Below are positions 9,104 through 18,510 of a stretch of DNA of 64,000 bases, in pieces. The stretch spans positions 62,001 through 126,000 of the forward strand of contig NZ_BAIV01000003.1 of assembly GCF_000517545.1 (NCBI RefSeq), read 5' to 3'. Every line of letters starts with the position of its first letter. Position 1 is the stretch's first letter. The stretch is from Bacteroides reticulotermitis JCM 10512 (GTDB lineage: Bacteria > Bacteroidota > Bacteroidia > Bacteroidales > Bacteroidaceae). The notes under the pieces were generated by a model, which saw nothing but the letters and a program-made list of their open reading frames with translations, searched no databases and was not told where the DNA came from. A program made the position numbers and the translations under genes.

Positions 9104-9799
9104 ATGAGAAAGACTACACTTATCTGCCTATTGTCCATTCTGACAATAAATAGCTTCGCGCAAGAAAAGGCTTTTCAATTTGGAATAAGAGGTGGAATGA
9201 ATTGTTCTAGCGCATGGGTAAACGATGTCTCTGGCAGTAAGTTTAAACTCGGTTATCATATTGGGGCGACGGTCGATTATCAGCTTTCGAAGAAATTCTT
9301 ACTTCAATCCGGTTTGTTCTTCACAGCGAAGGGTTCGAAGCAGGAAGACTTGGATGCCAGCTCATACGTTGGGGGACGACCTGATTGGACGCATACATTT
9401 AATCAGTTGTATCTGGAAATTCCCATTTATGCTGCTTGGCGGATGGAGGTTTCTAAGAGTCTGGATTTGATTTTAGGAGCCGGTCCTTATTTCGCTTATG
9501 GAATCGGGGGAGAAAGTAAGCAAAAATTAAACTCTGGTGTTTGGGCAAATGGAGAAACTCAGCATACGTGGAAAACCTTTGGAGATGGTGTTTTTGACAA
9601 GAACCTTGATTGGCTTCATAATGAGGCGTTAGACAGATTCGATTTCGGATTAGGCCTGAAAGCTGATTTAGCATATAAACGGTATGTGTTGGGATTAGGG
9701 GCTTCGATGAGTTTGATTGACGTGATGAACAACCGGACTTTTCCTGAATTGCATTATCGGAATATTAATTTAAGTCTCTCTTTGGGATATAAGTTTTAG
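9104..9799 (+). CDS. Secreted outer-membrane beta-barrel protein (PorT-like)
   Basis: A 231-residue protein with a signal peptide ending near NSFAQ (about residue 20). The rest is a string of alternating amphipathic strands rich in Gly, Tyr and Phe, such as FQFGIRGGMN, LGYHIGATVDYQL and LSLSLGYKF at the end. A terminal aromatic residue is typical of outer-membrane barrels. The pattern fits the eight-stranded outer membrane beta-barrel family common in Bacteroidetes; a partner or cargo is not known. A TAAATTTG box at 9030-9037 is a likely promoter element. It stands alone in an AT-rich accessory stretch. Confidence 0.8.
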   Translation: MRKTTLICLLSILTINSFAQEKAFQFGIRGGMNCSSAWVNDVSGSKFKLGYHIGATVDYQLSKKFLLQSGLFFTAKGSKQEDLDASSYVGGRPDWTHTFNQLYLEIPIYAAWRMEVSKSLDLILGAGPYFAYGIGGESKQKLNSGVWANGETQHTWKTFGDGVFDKNLDWLHNEALDRFDFGLGLKADLAYKRYVLGLGASMSLIDVMNNRTFPELHYRNINLSLSLGYKF

Positions 9800-10049
9800 T
9801 GAGAGCCTGACGGAATCGATTCTTTCGCATTCAGGTGTATCTCAGGCCGGTTGTTGATTCTAGCCCTCTAAAATTTATTTATATTCAAATAGTTCTGATA
9901 TAGACTTTCTTTCAATTCAGTATCCTGTACTCTTTTCTTGTTTACATGGTATTGTCAATTTCATCTGTTACTATTTTCTGATAGAATCTTCTATCTGGGT
10001 ACTTTACTGTTTTGTTCTGAGACGTTTCTTCGAAGAGAAGTACGCGATT

Positions 10050-11378
10050 ATGCATGCGCTGGAATATATTATATTAATCCCTATAATTATAATCGGGCAG
10101 GGGTTATGTTTCTCACTTACTAACCATGTTTCATTTGTAGAAGGTGTCAGTTTGATTCTTAATCCAACTTATTCAACACCTAACTATATTTGTATACTCA
10201 ATATCTTGTATATGGCCGTTGTTGTTGGAGTCGTGATAAATGCGCTACCATCCGAAAGGATAAAAGAAAAAGGGAAGAATAAATATGATCTATCCATCAT
10301 TGGAGCCGGCGATGTTGTAGTTAACAGGTTAATACCCGCCTTAGAACGAATGCAGCGGAGACTGAATGTTATTATTTACGACATCGACGATTCTCGTATT
10401 GAGAAGAATAGGCGAGACTGCATAAATGGGAATACTTTTACCTATAAAATAAAGGATGAAAACTTCAAGAAGAACGCGCTTAATTCGAGTATTGTTTGGA
10501 TTGCGACCCCTTCTTCAACCCATCTTACTTACCTGGAAGAATTTGTAAATAAGAATGTGTTTGTTGCGATTGAAAAGCCATTAACTTCTTTGAAATCAGA
10601 ATATAATGCATTGAGAAAAATGTTACGCAGTGATGGCTGAAAGAAAGTCTTTTGTTTAAGTTATTATTATCCGGAAAAAGCTCTTCCCCTTGTATTCCTT
10701 TTTAATCCGATGGCGTTTTATGAAAAGTATCTGATCTTTTCAGGAGAGAAAACACGACATGAAGTTCTTGCGGCTTTTTCTTTGCTGGGAAATTTGAAAA
10801 AGGTACGGTTGCACTTACTAGAGCAAAACGATGAAAGAGGCTGGCTGAAGAGCAATCTTTATGGCGGTCAGTATATGGAGACTTTTATTCATTTGGCACT
10901 ACTAAGCCGAATGATTTTAGGGGAAAAGTATTTCGAAAGCAACCCTTCTTGGGTTTTGGGCGATTATCAAAAAGATTATAAGTCAACTTATATCGCATGC
11001 ACCGGCAAGGTAGAAGATGTAGACTATCATTTGTATATGGGTAAGTTCATGCCTGTTAAAAAACGTACCGGCAAAATCTCCTACGATAATGGAGAGATTC
11101 TGATTGATTTTGAAGATTCATCATGTCAATGTCGGTTTTACCAAGATAATTCATTGAACTTTTCAATATCACTAGATAGCTTTTATCCTAAATATGGCGT
11201 GTTATTTGATATGGTAGAAAGATGTTATGAGGAAAGTCTTATCCCTTCTGCTGTAGATGGTTCGGAACTTCAATTAGATACATTGGAATGGTTGTTTGCT
11301 AATAACCTCTCCACTGTTAAGCGTTTCGGTTACGATGAAAAGACAAAAAAGACTTTTTTCGAAGCGTATAAAGAATAG
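10050..11378 (+). pseudogene. Gfo/Idh/MocA-like oxidoreductase broken by in-frame TGA
   Basis: The two halves share one frame and are separated only by TGA at 10638-10640. After an unusual hydrophobic N-terminal part (residues about 1-75, two or more membrane segments) comes a Rossmann fold: YDLSIIGAGDVVVNRL, then VWIATPSSTHLTYL and FVAIEKPLT. These are the nucleotide-binding and sheet motifs of Gfo/Idh/MocA enzymes. The second half (Met at 10710) looks like their C-terminal alpha/beta domain. A one-base change of TGA would restore the protein. The upstream frame stays open back to 9864 but has no ATG. It could be a real pseudogene, a sequencing error, or a fusion remnant. The substrate is unknown. 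Confidence 0.65.
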
Positions 11379-11553
11379 ATCGAAATCGACTAAGACGAAT
11401 AATGCATACTATCTTATTAGCCCGCTGAGCGTGGACAAAAGGCTCGTCAGCTATTCATCGGTTATGAAATCTGATAAAGATTTGTTATATTGCGTAACGT
11501 CTATTGGCGTTACGTTTTTGTTTGTGTTGTTTCATGCCAAATGAATGAATTAT

Positions 11554-12129
11554 ATGAGGATGAAAATATTATTTTCCGTTGTGATTGGGTTGTTGATTGG
11601 TGTGCATTCAGCAACAGCTCAGACGAATTATTATAGTACTCCGAAAACATTTAATGAAAACGGATATAGTTATGAATGTACAATAGGTGCAGGACGTATA
11701 ATAACTCTTGCTAACAAAGATAATAAATATACAAATAAAATGCCAGCATACGTGACTGGGAAAGAACGTGGCAAAGAGTATGTTTGTAAAGGGATGTCGA
11801 ATGTTCCAATCAGTAGCGAAGATATCTATTCAAGAAGAGCTTGTTATATGACGCTAAAACCACTCTTTACACAGGAAGAACGAAAACGCCTTCGGGATGA
11901 AACACTAGATATAAATATGATTATAAACCCTCAAACCGGGCGAGTTATGGAAGTGTACTTTGAATTTTATATTCTTAGTTTATATAACACAGTCCCTTTG
12001 TCTACTTATCGAAAAATAGAACTTGAATTGATGAATAAAGTCTGCTTTATTCCATCAGAAACCGGCCGCATGCTCGACTTTATACTCTTTAGTTGGAGCT
12101 ACCACCTTGCATCTATAATCGATGATTAA
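11554..12129 (+). CDS. Secreted protein of unknown function, copy 1
   Basis: About 191 residues with a signal peptide (MRMKILFSVVIGLLIG to TAQT). The mature part starts with YYSTPKTFNENGYSYECTIG and has a central GMSNVPISSEDIYSRR block and a C-terminal CFIPSETGRMLDF block. Two conserved cysteines in the middle could form a disulfide in the periplasm. I recognise no catalytic motif. It may belong to a Bacteroides-only DUF family (DUF5043 comes to mind, but I cannot confirm it). I chose the ATG at 11554 because it aligns with the start of copy 2; an ATG at 11545 is also in frame. It is followed by a close paralogue. Confidence 0.75.
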   Translation: MRMKILFSVVIGLLIGVHSATAQTNYYSTPKTFNENGYSYECTIGAGRIITLANKDNKYTNKMPAYVTGKERGKEYVCKGMSNVPISSEDIYSRRACYMTLKPLFTQEERKRLRDETLDINMIINPQTGRVMEVYFEFYILSLYNTVPLSTYRKIELELMNKVCFIPSETGRMLDFILFSWSYHLASIIDD

Positions 12130-12230
12130 GTACTCGTTGGCTATTCATTAGTTATGAAATCTGATAAATAGTTATTATATTGTGTAGGGTCTATTGACAT
12201 AACGTTATTTCATGCTAAACGAATTTAATT

Positions 12231-12809
12231 ATGAGGATGAAAACATTATTTTCCGTTGTGATCGGCTTATTGATCTGTGCACATTCAGTAATAGCTCAGA
12301 CGAAACTTTATAGTACTCCGCAAACATTTAATGAAAACGGATACAGTTATCAATGTACAATAGGTGCGGGAGGAGGGATAATTACTCTTGGCAACAAGGA
12401 TAATAAATACACCAGTAAGTCACCAACATACGTAGCTGGGAAAGAACGTGGGGCAAAGTATGTTTGCAAAGGGATGTCGAATGTTCCAATCAGTAGCGAA
12501 GATATCTATTCAAGAAGGGCGTGCTTTATGACGCTAAAACCTATCTTCACAGAGGAGGAAAGAGAGCGTCTTCGAGATGAGAATTTATATATAAATATGA
12601 TTATAAGTCCTCAAACCGGTCGGGTTATGGAAGTGTACTTTCAATTTGATATTCTTAGCTTATATAACACAGTCCCTTTGTCGACTTATCGGGAAATTGA
12701 AGTAGAGTTGATGGATAAAGTCTGCTTTATTCCATCAGAAACAGGTCGCATGCTCGATTTTATTCTATTTCATTGGACTTACCACCTTGCGGATATAATA
12801 GATGACTAG
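12231..12809 (+). CDS. Secreted protein of unknown function, copy 2
   Basis: A 192-residue paralogue of the preceding gene, similar along its whole length, including the signal peptide (ending VIAQT), the GMSNVPISSEDIYSRR block and CFIPSETGRMLDF. Differences cluster at surface-like charged positions and in a Gly-rich insertion (GAGGGII). Both copies are full length, so both may be working. A strong inverted repeat right after it ends the unit. The function is unknown. Confidence 0.75.
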   Translation: MRMKTLFSVVIGLLICAHSVIAQTKLYSTPQTFNENGYSYQCTIGAGGGIITLGNKDNKYTSKSPTYVAGKERGAKYVCKGMSNVPISSEDIYSRRACFMTLKPIFTEEERERLRDENLYINMIISPQTGRVMEVYFQFDILSLYNTVPLSTYREIEVELMDKVCFIPSETGRMLDFILFHWTYHLADIIDD

Positions 12810-12830
12810 GCTTATTCTCAGAGAGATTGA

Positions 12831-12882
12831 ATAAATAGAAAGGCAACTAATTCAAAAGCGAATTAGTTGCCTTTCTATTTAT
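12831..12882. terminator. Bidirectional terminator between convergent genes
   Basis: A perfect 23-bp inverted repeat (arms 12831-12853 and 12860-12882) has a six-base loop. It sits between a rightward and a leftward gene, and both outer flanks are AT-rich. Confidence 0.8.
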
Positions 12883-12914
12883 AAGTGGAAAATATTGAGT
12901 AAAGTTTCCGTCTT

Positions 12915-13565
12915 TTATAAAACGAGCTTTTTAATCTCTTCCGCAGTATGTACAATGTGTGCAGGGCGAAATGCTTCGAGTTCAGTTTGAGGACGGAATC
13001 CCCAAGTTACTCCGCAAGCTGTAACCTCTGCATTGGCGGCCGTTTGCATATCTACTCCGGAGTCGCCAACGTAGAGCACATGCTCTTTTTCTACTTTCGC
13101 CAAATTGAGAATATCAAATACGATTGTCGGGTCCGGCTTGGCATTGATACCTTCTCGTTGGCCAAATACAGCGGTGAAGTGGATGTTGGGAAAATAATGA
13201 GCAACCAACTTCTGAGTAGCAGTCTGGTATTTGTTGGAAGCGATAGCTATTTGAATCTTCTCTTTCTGCAAGTACTCCAGTAATTCCGTAACACCCGGAT
13301 AAGGACAGCTGTCATCCGCATTGTGAGCATCGTAATGAGGCACAAACTCTTTGCGAACACGGCGTACGTTCTCTTCCGTCTTTTCCCCTTCGGGCAGGGC
13401 ACGTTCGAAAAGCTTATTGATTCCGTTTCCTACCATAAAATTGTATGCTTCCATTTCATGCGTGGGAAATCCTACTTTGCTTAATGCGTAGTTTGTACTA
13501 TGAGCCAGATCGGCTATTGTATTTAATAATGTACCGTCTAAATCAAAAATAACAAGTTGCTTCAT
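12915..13565 (-). CDS. HAD hydrolase, phosphoglycolate phosphatase-like
   Basis: A 216-residue HAD subfamily IA enzyme with the nucleophile motif FDLDGTLLNT at residues 6-15, a cap domain after it, the SNK motif (IAIASNKYQ), the lysine loop (INAKPDPTIVF) and the acidic motif YVGDSGVDMQTAANA. These are the four HAD motifs in order. The closest familiar group is Gph, which removes phosphate from 2-phosphoglycolate, but the family is broad. A TACCTTTG box at 13613-13620 (minus strand) is a likely promoter. The frame is intact. Confidence 0.85.
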   Translation of the reverse strand: MKQLVIFDLDGTLLNTIADLAHSTNYALSKVGFPTHEMEAYNFMVGNGINKLFERALPEGEKTEENVRRVRKEFVPHYDAHNADDSCPYPGVTELLEYLQKEKIQIAIASNKYQTATQKLVAHYFPNIHFTAVFGQREGINAKPDPTIVFDILNLAKVEKEHVLYVGDSGVDMQTAANAEVTACGVTWGFRPQTELEAFRPAHIVHTAEEIKKLVL

Positions 13566-13612
13566 GCTAATCCTCTGTTTTTATTGTTAATCCTGTATCT
13601 CTTTATATAGGA

Positions 13613-13620
13613 CAAAGGTA
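13613..13620 (-). promoter_or_regulatory. Probable -7 box for the HAD phosphatase
   Basis: The minus strand reads TACCTTTG, matching TAnnTTTG, about 48 bases before the ATG. I see no clear -33 TTTG at the right spacing. Confidence 0.45.
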
Positions 13621-13626
13621 AAAAAG

Positions 13627-13670
13627 AAAAGATGCCTCTGCAATTTTTTAATTGTGCAGAGGCATCTTTT
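13627..13670 (-). terminator. Terminator of the GH43 gene
   Basis: A perfect 15-bp stem (AAAAGATGCCTCTGC with GCAGAGGCATCTTTT) is followed on the minus strand by CTTTTTTA. It lies just after the GH43 stop codon. Confidence 0.85.
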
Positions 13671-13705
13671 TAGTATTTGGTCACTCTTTTTTGCTTTACA
13701 TCAAG

Positions 13706-15382
13706 TTATTTCTTGGTAATGCGGAACCAATCGACATCTGTCCAACCACCATCGTTTATAACAATACCCGGACGTGTACAGAATGTACCTACTTTAGCTC
13801 CGATCCATTTGCCCTCTTTAGCCTGGAACGCTTTGCCTAGTGGCGTAAACTTCTTGCCATCGAGACTGTAAGAGAAGTTACACATAACAACCAGATCGCT
13901 TGCCCCTTCGCTTTTCTTTATTTTGCTACCATTAGCTGTGAAGTTAACTTTCAGATAAACAGTTTTATCTTTCAAATCGACAGAAGCATTAGCTTGCTCC
14001 GGTTGACCTTTATCGGCTTTCTTGCATTCAATCTGCGATAAGATCACACCCTTATCTGTGTTCTCCAAAATCAGTCCGGCATAATCCATACCCATAACTA
14101 CCAAGCCTGTACGCTCTCCCATATATTTCTGAGTTGGTGAGAAGGTAAGTTTCATCGTAGCTGTGAAGTTATCCGAAGGCGTTTTTTGCAACAACAGGTT
14201 TGATACCTCCCATAAGTTCTTATAGCCTTCGTTTACCGGATAAGAATACAATCTCATATAGCCTTTGTCTCCGGCATAATACGCCCATTTCTCATTGATG
14301 TTAGCATGCCATTGCCATTGTGGAGAAAGTGTGTAACCATCAAATTCGTCACTTTCCTGCGGTGTGCAGATAGGATATGTTTTGCCTACGTTCGGCTTTT
14401 TGTAAGTCAATACAGGTTCTCCGCAGCCATCTCCGTCTTTGTCGACACCAATTACCGGCCAATCGTTCACCCATTTCATCGGTTGCAAGTGTACAATACG
14501 GCCATAAGCACCTACATCTTGAAAATGCAGAAACCAATCTTCACCCGTAGGAGTATCTAACCAAGCTCCCTGATGAGGACCGTTAACCGGCGAACTACCC
14601 TGTGCCAGAACTGTTTTCCACTCGTAAGGACCGTAAACGTTTTTAGAACGAAGAACTACCTGCCATCCGGTTGCTACACCGCCTGCGGGGAGGAAAATAT
14701 AATAATAATCATTCTTCTTGTAGAACTTCGGACCTTCGCACGTTTCGTGCTCCTCATGTCCGTCGAAGATGATTCTCGACTGAGTAATGGCTTTCGTGGC
14801 ATCCGCGTTCAATTCACAGATAGCAATAACACTTTTCAGCCCCGCACGGCTTCCTGCGTATGCATGTACCAAGTAAACTTTGCCATCGGCATCCCATAAC
14901 GGGCAAGTGTCGATAAGACCTTTGCCGGCTTTCACCAAAACCGGTTCAGTCCACGGACCTTTCGGATCTTTGGCTTTCACCATAAATACTCCTTGGTCGG
15001 GATCTCCCCAGAAAATGTAGAACTCGCCGTTGTGGTGGCGAATACTCGGAGCCCATACACGATTACCGTGTTCCGGACGTTCCGGAGTTTCGATTGGAGT
15101 CAGTGCGTACGGTACGGCAGCACCGATGATAGTCCAGTTGACCAAATCCTTGGAATGTAGGATTTGCAGTCCCGGCAAGCAGTTGAAGTTGGATGAAGTC
15201 ATGTAGAAATCATCGCCTACACGGCAAGCGTCGGGATCAGAGTAGTCGGCATAAAGTACCGGATTTTTGTATTTGCCATTTCCCAAGTCGGATACCCATA
15301 CTTCGGATACATAGTTCTTCTGTGCCATGGCAGATGATACGGTTAGTAAACTCAAAAGGAGAAATTGTGTCAGTCGTTTCAT
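13706..15382 (-). CDS. Family 43 glycoside hydrolase (beta-xylosidase/arabinofuranosidase-like)
   Basis: A 558-residue secreted enzyme; the signal peptide ends near SAMAQ (about residue 20). The N-terminal five-bladed propeller carries the GH43 hallmarks: a catalytic-base Asp in YADYSDPDACRVGDDFYM (about 45-62), a pKa-modulating Asp region near LIDTCPLWD, and the acid Glu in TCEGPKFYK. From about residue 340 there is a beta-sandwich with SDEFDGYTLSPQWQW, the usual GH43 C-terminal concanavalin-like domain. It should trim arabinose or xylose from plant side chains in the periplasm or at the surface. It sits beside a DUF4861 and a GH28 gene on the same strand. The exact linkage is unknown. Confidence 0.9.
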   Translation of the reverse strand: MKRLTQFLLLSLLTVSSAMAQKNYVSEVWVSDLGNGKYKNPVLYADYSDPDACRVGDDFYMTSSNFNCLPGLQILHSKDLVNWTIIGAAVPYALTPIETPERPEHGNRVWAPSIRHHNGEFYIFWGDPDQGVFMVKAKDPKGPWTEPVLVKAGKGLIDTCPLWDADGKVYLVHAYAGSRAGLKSVIAICELNADATKAITQSRIIFDGHEEHETCEGPKFYKKNDYYYIFLPAGGVATGWQVVLRSKNVYGPYEWKTVLAQGSSPVNGPHQGAWLDTPTGEDWFLHFQDVGAYGRIVHLQPMKWVNDWPVIGVDKDGDGCGEPVLTYKKPNVGKTYPICTPQESDEFDGYTLSPQWQWHANINEKWAYYAGDKGYMRLYSYPVNEGYKNLWEVSNLLLQKTPSDNFTATMKLTFSPTQKYMGERTGLVVMGMDYAGLILENTDKGVILSQIECKKADKGQPEQANASVDLKDKTVYLKVNFTANGSKIKKSEGASDLVVMCNFSYSLDGKKFTPLGKAFQAKEGKWIGAKVGTFCTRPGIVINDGGWTDVDWFRITKK

Positions 15383-15435
15383 GATATCGAAAATAAATGT
15401 TTGATATGAATGATTCTGTTTTATTTAACAAAGGA

Positions 15436-15443
15436 CAAAGTTA
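15436..15443 (-). promoter_or_regulatory. Probable -7 box for the GH43 gene
   Basis: The minus strand reads TAACTTTG, 54 bases before the ATG, so this gene probably has its own promoter after the preceding terminator. The two elements share the T-run. Confidence 0.45.
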
Positions 15444-15485
15444 AAAAAAAGACTCTGTTCAAAGGGGGATTATTTGAGCAGAGTC
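15443..15485 (-). terminator. Terminator of the DUF4861 gene
   Basis: On the minus strand GACTCTG and CAGAGTC (15485-15479 and 15457-15451) form a stem extended by TCAAA/TTTGA, followed by eight T's (15450-15443). It is a classic intrinsic terminator. Confidence 0.85.
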
Positions 15486-15531
15486 GGTATAAAATCTGGT
15501 AAATACCTTGTATTTTTTGTTTGTAGAATCT

Positions 15532-16753
15532 TTAGTTCTTCACTTTGACAGTAACCGGATGCGATAGTTCTTCCTTCCATTGACGCAGATAAGCGAACCA
15601 AGCTTCAGGCGTTTTGTATCCGAATGTCTCCTTCATGGAAGTGAATGTCGTATAATAATTGAAGTAGTTTGCTCCCGGTGCGCTGATTGTATACAGGAAG
15701 CTAGCTTTATCTTTCTCTTCCGATTTCACATACCGTTGCGGGATGCAGGTTCCCAATCCCACTGTCTCCTTGGCATATTTGACTGTGTCGTTCACCGGCC
15801 AATCTGTTCCCCAGCTACCTACCAGACCTTTATGATCGGAGGTCGATACCGAGCCAACCAGATCCTGAACCCCCGAACAGAATACTTCGGTTGTCAGAGG
15901 TTCATCAAATAGGGCTTCAATATATAAGTCACGATGTCCGGCATAGAGCGTGTAGCGCGTCAGCATATTCAACTCTTTTCCTTGATAATCCCAATCAGTA
16001 ACCCCAACTTCAGCGATCACGCGTATCGGGCCATACGAAAGGATTCGTTCGGTGCGGGTGGATACGGGTGTAATATGTGTGGCTGCTTTGCCATTCCAAC
16101 CTTTCAGAGCACCCGGTCCGCAACTGTCGAATACCCGAAGCACGTCGTCTCCGAATCCACGAGCCAGTTGCTCATCGGTAGGGTAGAAGTGAGATTCTTT
16201 GAGTTCCAACCCTTTATTGAACTTGCCGTAAATATCCGGCGTTTGTTTCTCGTTGAAGTAAAGACGATAAGCTACCAACTCCGATTCCAGTGCCGGTCCG
16301 TGTGGACGTACCATACTGTAGACATTGCTCGTGCCGGGTACGGTAAGTGATTGTACAGGCTGATGGTTTCCTTTGCGTTGGTCGACTAACATCATCTCGG
16401 CATATACGTTCGGGATATGTTTTATTGCTTTTTTCAGAAGAAAGGGTGATCTTGAAGGTCTTCTTTTCGCGTGCTTTGAAATCGGCTACAAAAGCCAACT
16501 CATCCATCCGTCGGTCACGGTTCATATCATCTAACTGCGAGGGAACTTCTTTGCTACCTTCCATAACGACAGCCGACTTGATCTTAAAACCGGTGTTTAG
16601 ACTTTGCACGTCGATTACAACCGGCTCATCGATCTTCTCCCGATTCCAGTTGTTGTTGACTTCTACAACGATGGTTTTCTCTTGTTTCTGAGCCCAAACA
16701 GAGAACGAAAGGGGCCCCAATAGACTGAAAATGATAAAAATATACTTTTTCAT
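15532..16753 (-). CDS. DUF4861 family secreted protein (frameshifted)
   Basis: About 407 codons. The start at 16753 gives MKKYIFIIFSLLGPL and a signal peptide ending near SVWAQ. A single-base deletion near 16406 breaks the frame: reading CCC GAA CGn GTA TAT GCC joins the N-terminal part to EMMLVDQRKGNHQP and on through a full C-terminus. DUF4861 proteins occur with pectin- and rhamnogalacturonan-degrading genes in Bacteroidetes and are suspected lyases or hydrolases, but I know of no firm activity. Here the gene lies between GH43 and GH28 on the same strand, in keeping with that. A TACTTTTG box at 16790-16797 (minus strand) is a likely promoter. Confidence 0.8.
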
Positions 16754-16789
16754 GATTCTAAGGTTGATTGCGTTGAATAATCTATTCGA

Positions 16790-16797
16790 CAAAAGTA
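16790..16797 (-). promoter_or_regulatory. Probable -7 box for the DUF4861 gene
   Basis: The minus strand reads TACTTTTG, 37 bases before the ATG. I see no TTTG at the -33 distance. Confidence 0.5.
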
Positions 16798-16800
16798 GTT

Positions 16801-16850
16801 GAAAAAATAGCAGACTCCTTATCTTTTGCGGATAAAGTAGTCTGCTATTT
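16801..16850 (-). terminator. Terminator of the GH28 gene
   Basis: AAATAGCAGACT and AGTCTGCTATTT form a 12-bp stem with an inner ATC/GAT pairing. On the minus strand the stem runs into TTTTTTC. Confidence 0.8.
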
Positions 16851-16909
16851 GAGTTTTTTACTCCATATAATGATTTTGTGGTCTTCTTTCCGGAGCTACT
16901 CTTTGGATG

Positions 16910-18510
16910 TTATTTGAATTTAATTGTTTGTCTTTTTGCGTCGATCGCTTTATACGTTTTGCCATCTACAGTCAGATTCTTAGAACTTTTCACATTCAAG
17001 AGATTCTTTCCTTTTGTTGACTCTACATAAATGTTTTCCAGCGTAACACCATCAACCTGACTAACCACACTCCGTCAGTAGCATCGGTCATAACTACATT
17101 TTTCACAGTTACATTGCGAATCGGCATCTCCGGTAGTCCGTTGAAGAACATGGCACGTCCCGAGCCTTTGCAAGTAATGTTAGAGATGTGAATGTCACGG
17201 AAAGCGGGAGTTTCTTCGGTTACGGCAGGAATGGCTACCTTCATACGGCTAACCAAATCGGCTTCGGATTCTTCTCCGGCACCTTTACCACCATAAAACA
17301 GGTCGAACAACAGAGGTTCGTTGGGTATATTGATCATATTGATGTTATCGATGTAGATGTTTTCAACAACACCGCCGCGGCCACGTGTACTCTTGAAACG
17401 CAGACCTACGTCAGTTCCCATGAATGTACAGTTCTCTACAAATACGTTTTTAACTCCACCTGACATTTCACTTCCTACCACGAAACCACCGTGTCCATGA
17501 AGTACCGTGTTGTTCTTCACAATTACATTCTGGCAAGGTTCGCCTCGGCGGCGTCCGTCTTCATCTTTACCCGATTTGATACAGATAGCATCGTCGCCGG
17601 CATCAAAGATACAATCCAAAATCAATGCGTTTTTACACGATTCCAAGTCCAACGCGTCGCCGTTCTGCGAATACCAGGGATTGAATACTTTTACTTTGTG
17701 CAGGGTAATGTCTTCACAAGAAAGCGGATGCAAGCACCAGCTGGGCGAGTTTTTGAATGTAACGCCTTCCAACAAAACCTTCTTGCTTTTTACAATATTG
17801 AGCAATACCGGACGTAACCACGGACGGATTTCATTCCATTCTTCGTCTGTATTGATTCCTTCAGGTACGTTAAAGTCTTTGCAAGCCATTGCTCCTTTCA
17901 AAGAACCGGCTGTCGGATACCATATCCGTTTGGCGGCATCCAATACACCACCCGATTTAATCAGTTTGCTCCATTGAGCTGCCGTAAGTTTTTCTTTTTT
18001 GACCGGACGCCAGCTATCACCGTTACCGTCAAATGTGCCGTAACCGGTAATTGCGATATTCTCCGCTCCGCGTGCGGAAATGGGAGATTGACAACGACGA
18101 GTCTCCAACCCTTCAAAGGATGTATCAATAATGGGATACGCTTCAAAGTCGCTGGTAAAGTACACTAACGCATTGTGTTCTGTAAATAAGTTCACATTGC
18201 TAAGCAGTACGATGGGGCCTGTGAGCCAGAGTCCTTCGGGGATTATAACTTTGCCACCACCACGTTGGTTAACGTCTTTGATAGCATCATTGATCGCTTT
18301 TGTATTTAAAGTAACTCCGTCGCCTTTAGCACCAAATTTGACGATGCTAACTTCATAGTCAGGAAATACCGGCTGCTGAACTTTGGGCATGTCGAACGGC
18401 AAATTGCTATAGATATTATCATCTATCGTACTTCCGTTTTGTGCTTGAATCGACAAGAACGGCACACAGAAAGCTGTTAGGAACAGGAGTTTTTTTGTAA
18501 ATGTGTTCAT
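16910..18510 (-). CDS. Family 28 glycoside hydrolase, polygalacturonase-like (frameshifted near the C-terminus)
   Basis: About 533 codons with a signal peptide (ending near SIQAQ). The right-handed beta-helix carries all GH28 motifs in order: NGDALDLES, DAGDDAICIKS (paired catalytic Asps), GHGGFVVGSEMSG and LRFKS. GH28 enzymes cut alpha-1,4-galacturonate links in pectin. One base is missing near 17066: restoring it turns the early stop after DGVW into SQVDGVTLENIYVES and runs to TAA at 16910. The extra 37 residues or so form the last helix coils. Its strand-mates are DUF4861 and GH43. Whether it is endo- or exo-acting cannot be read from the sequence. Confidence 0.88.

Larger units (their letters stand above)
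11443..12809 (+). repeat. Tandem duplication of a gene with its upstream region
   Basis: Two copies of a unit of about 690 bases lie head to tail. Both begin with CTCGT..GCTATTCAT and GTTATGAAATCTGATAAA (about 11443 and 12133), contain a TTATATTG box, and then a homologous gene. The upstream regions match as well as the coding parts, so the duplication took the promoter along. Confidence 0.8.

Noticed and set aside
9938..10123. 61-residue frame before the oxidoreductase
   Set aside because: It overlaps the oxidoreductase in another frame and shows no start signal or domain.
10638..10640. TGA as selenocysteine in the oxidoreductase
   Set aside because: Gfo/Idh/MocA enzymes do not use selenocysteine at this point, and I see no convincing insertion hairpin right after the codon.
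8136..12900. Integrative element or prophage covering the AT-rich stretch
   Set aside because: There are no integrase, mobilisation, transposase or phage genes and no flanking direct repeats, so I call it only accessory.
13706..18510. Complete polysaccharide utilisation locus
   Set aside because: No SusC/SusD pair or sensor-regulator gene is present between 12.9 and 18.9 kb or elsewhere in the window.
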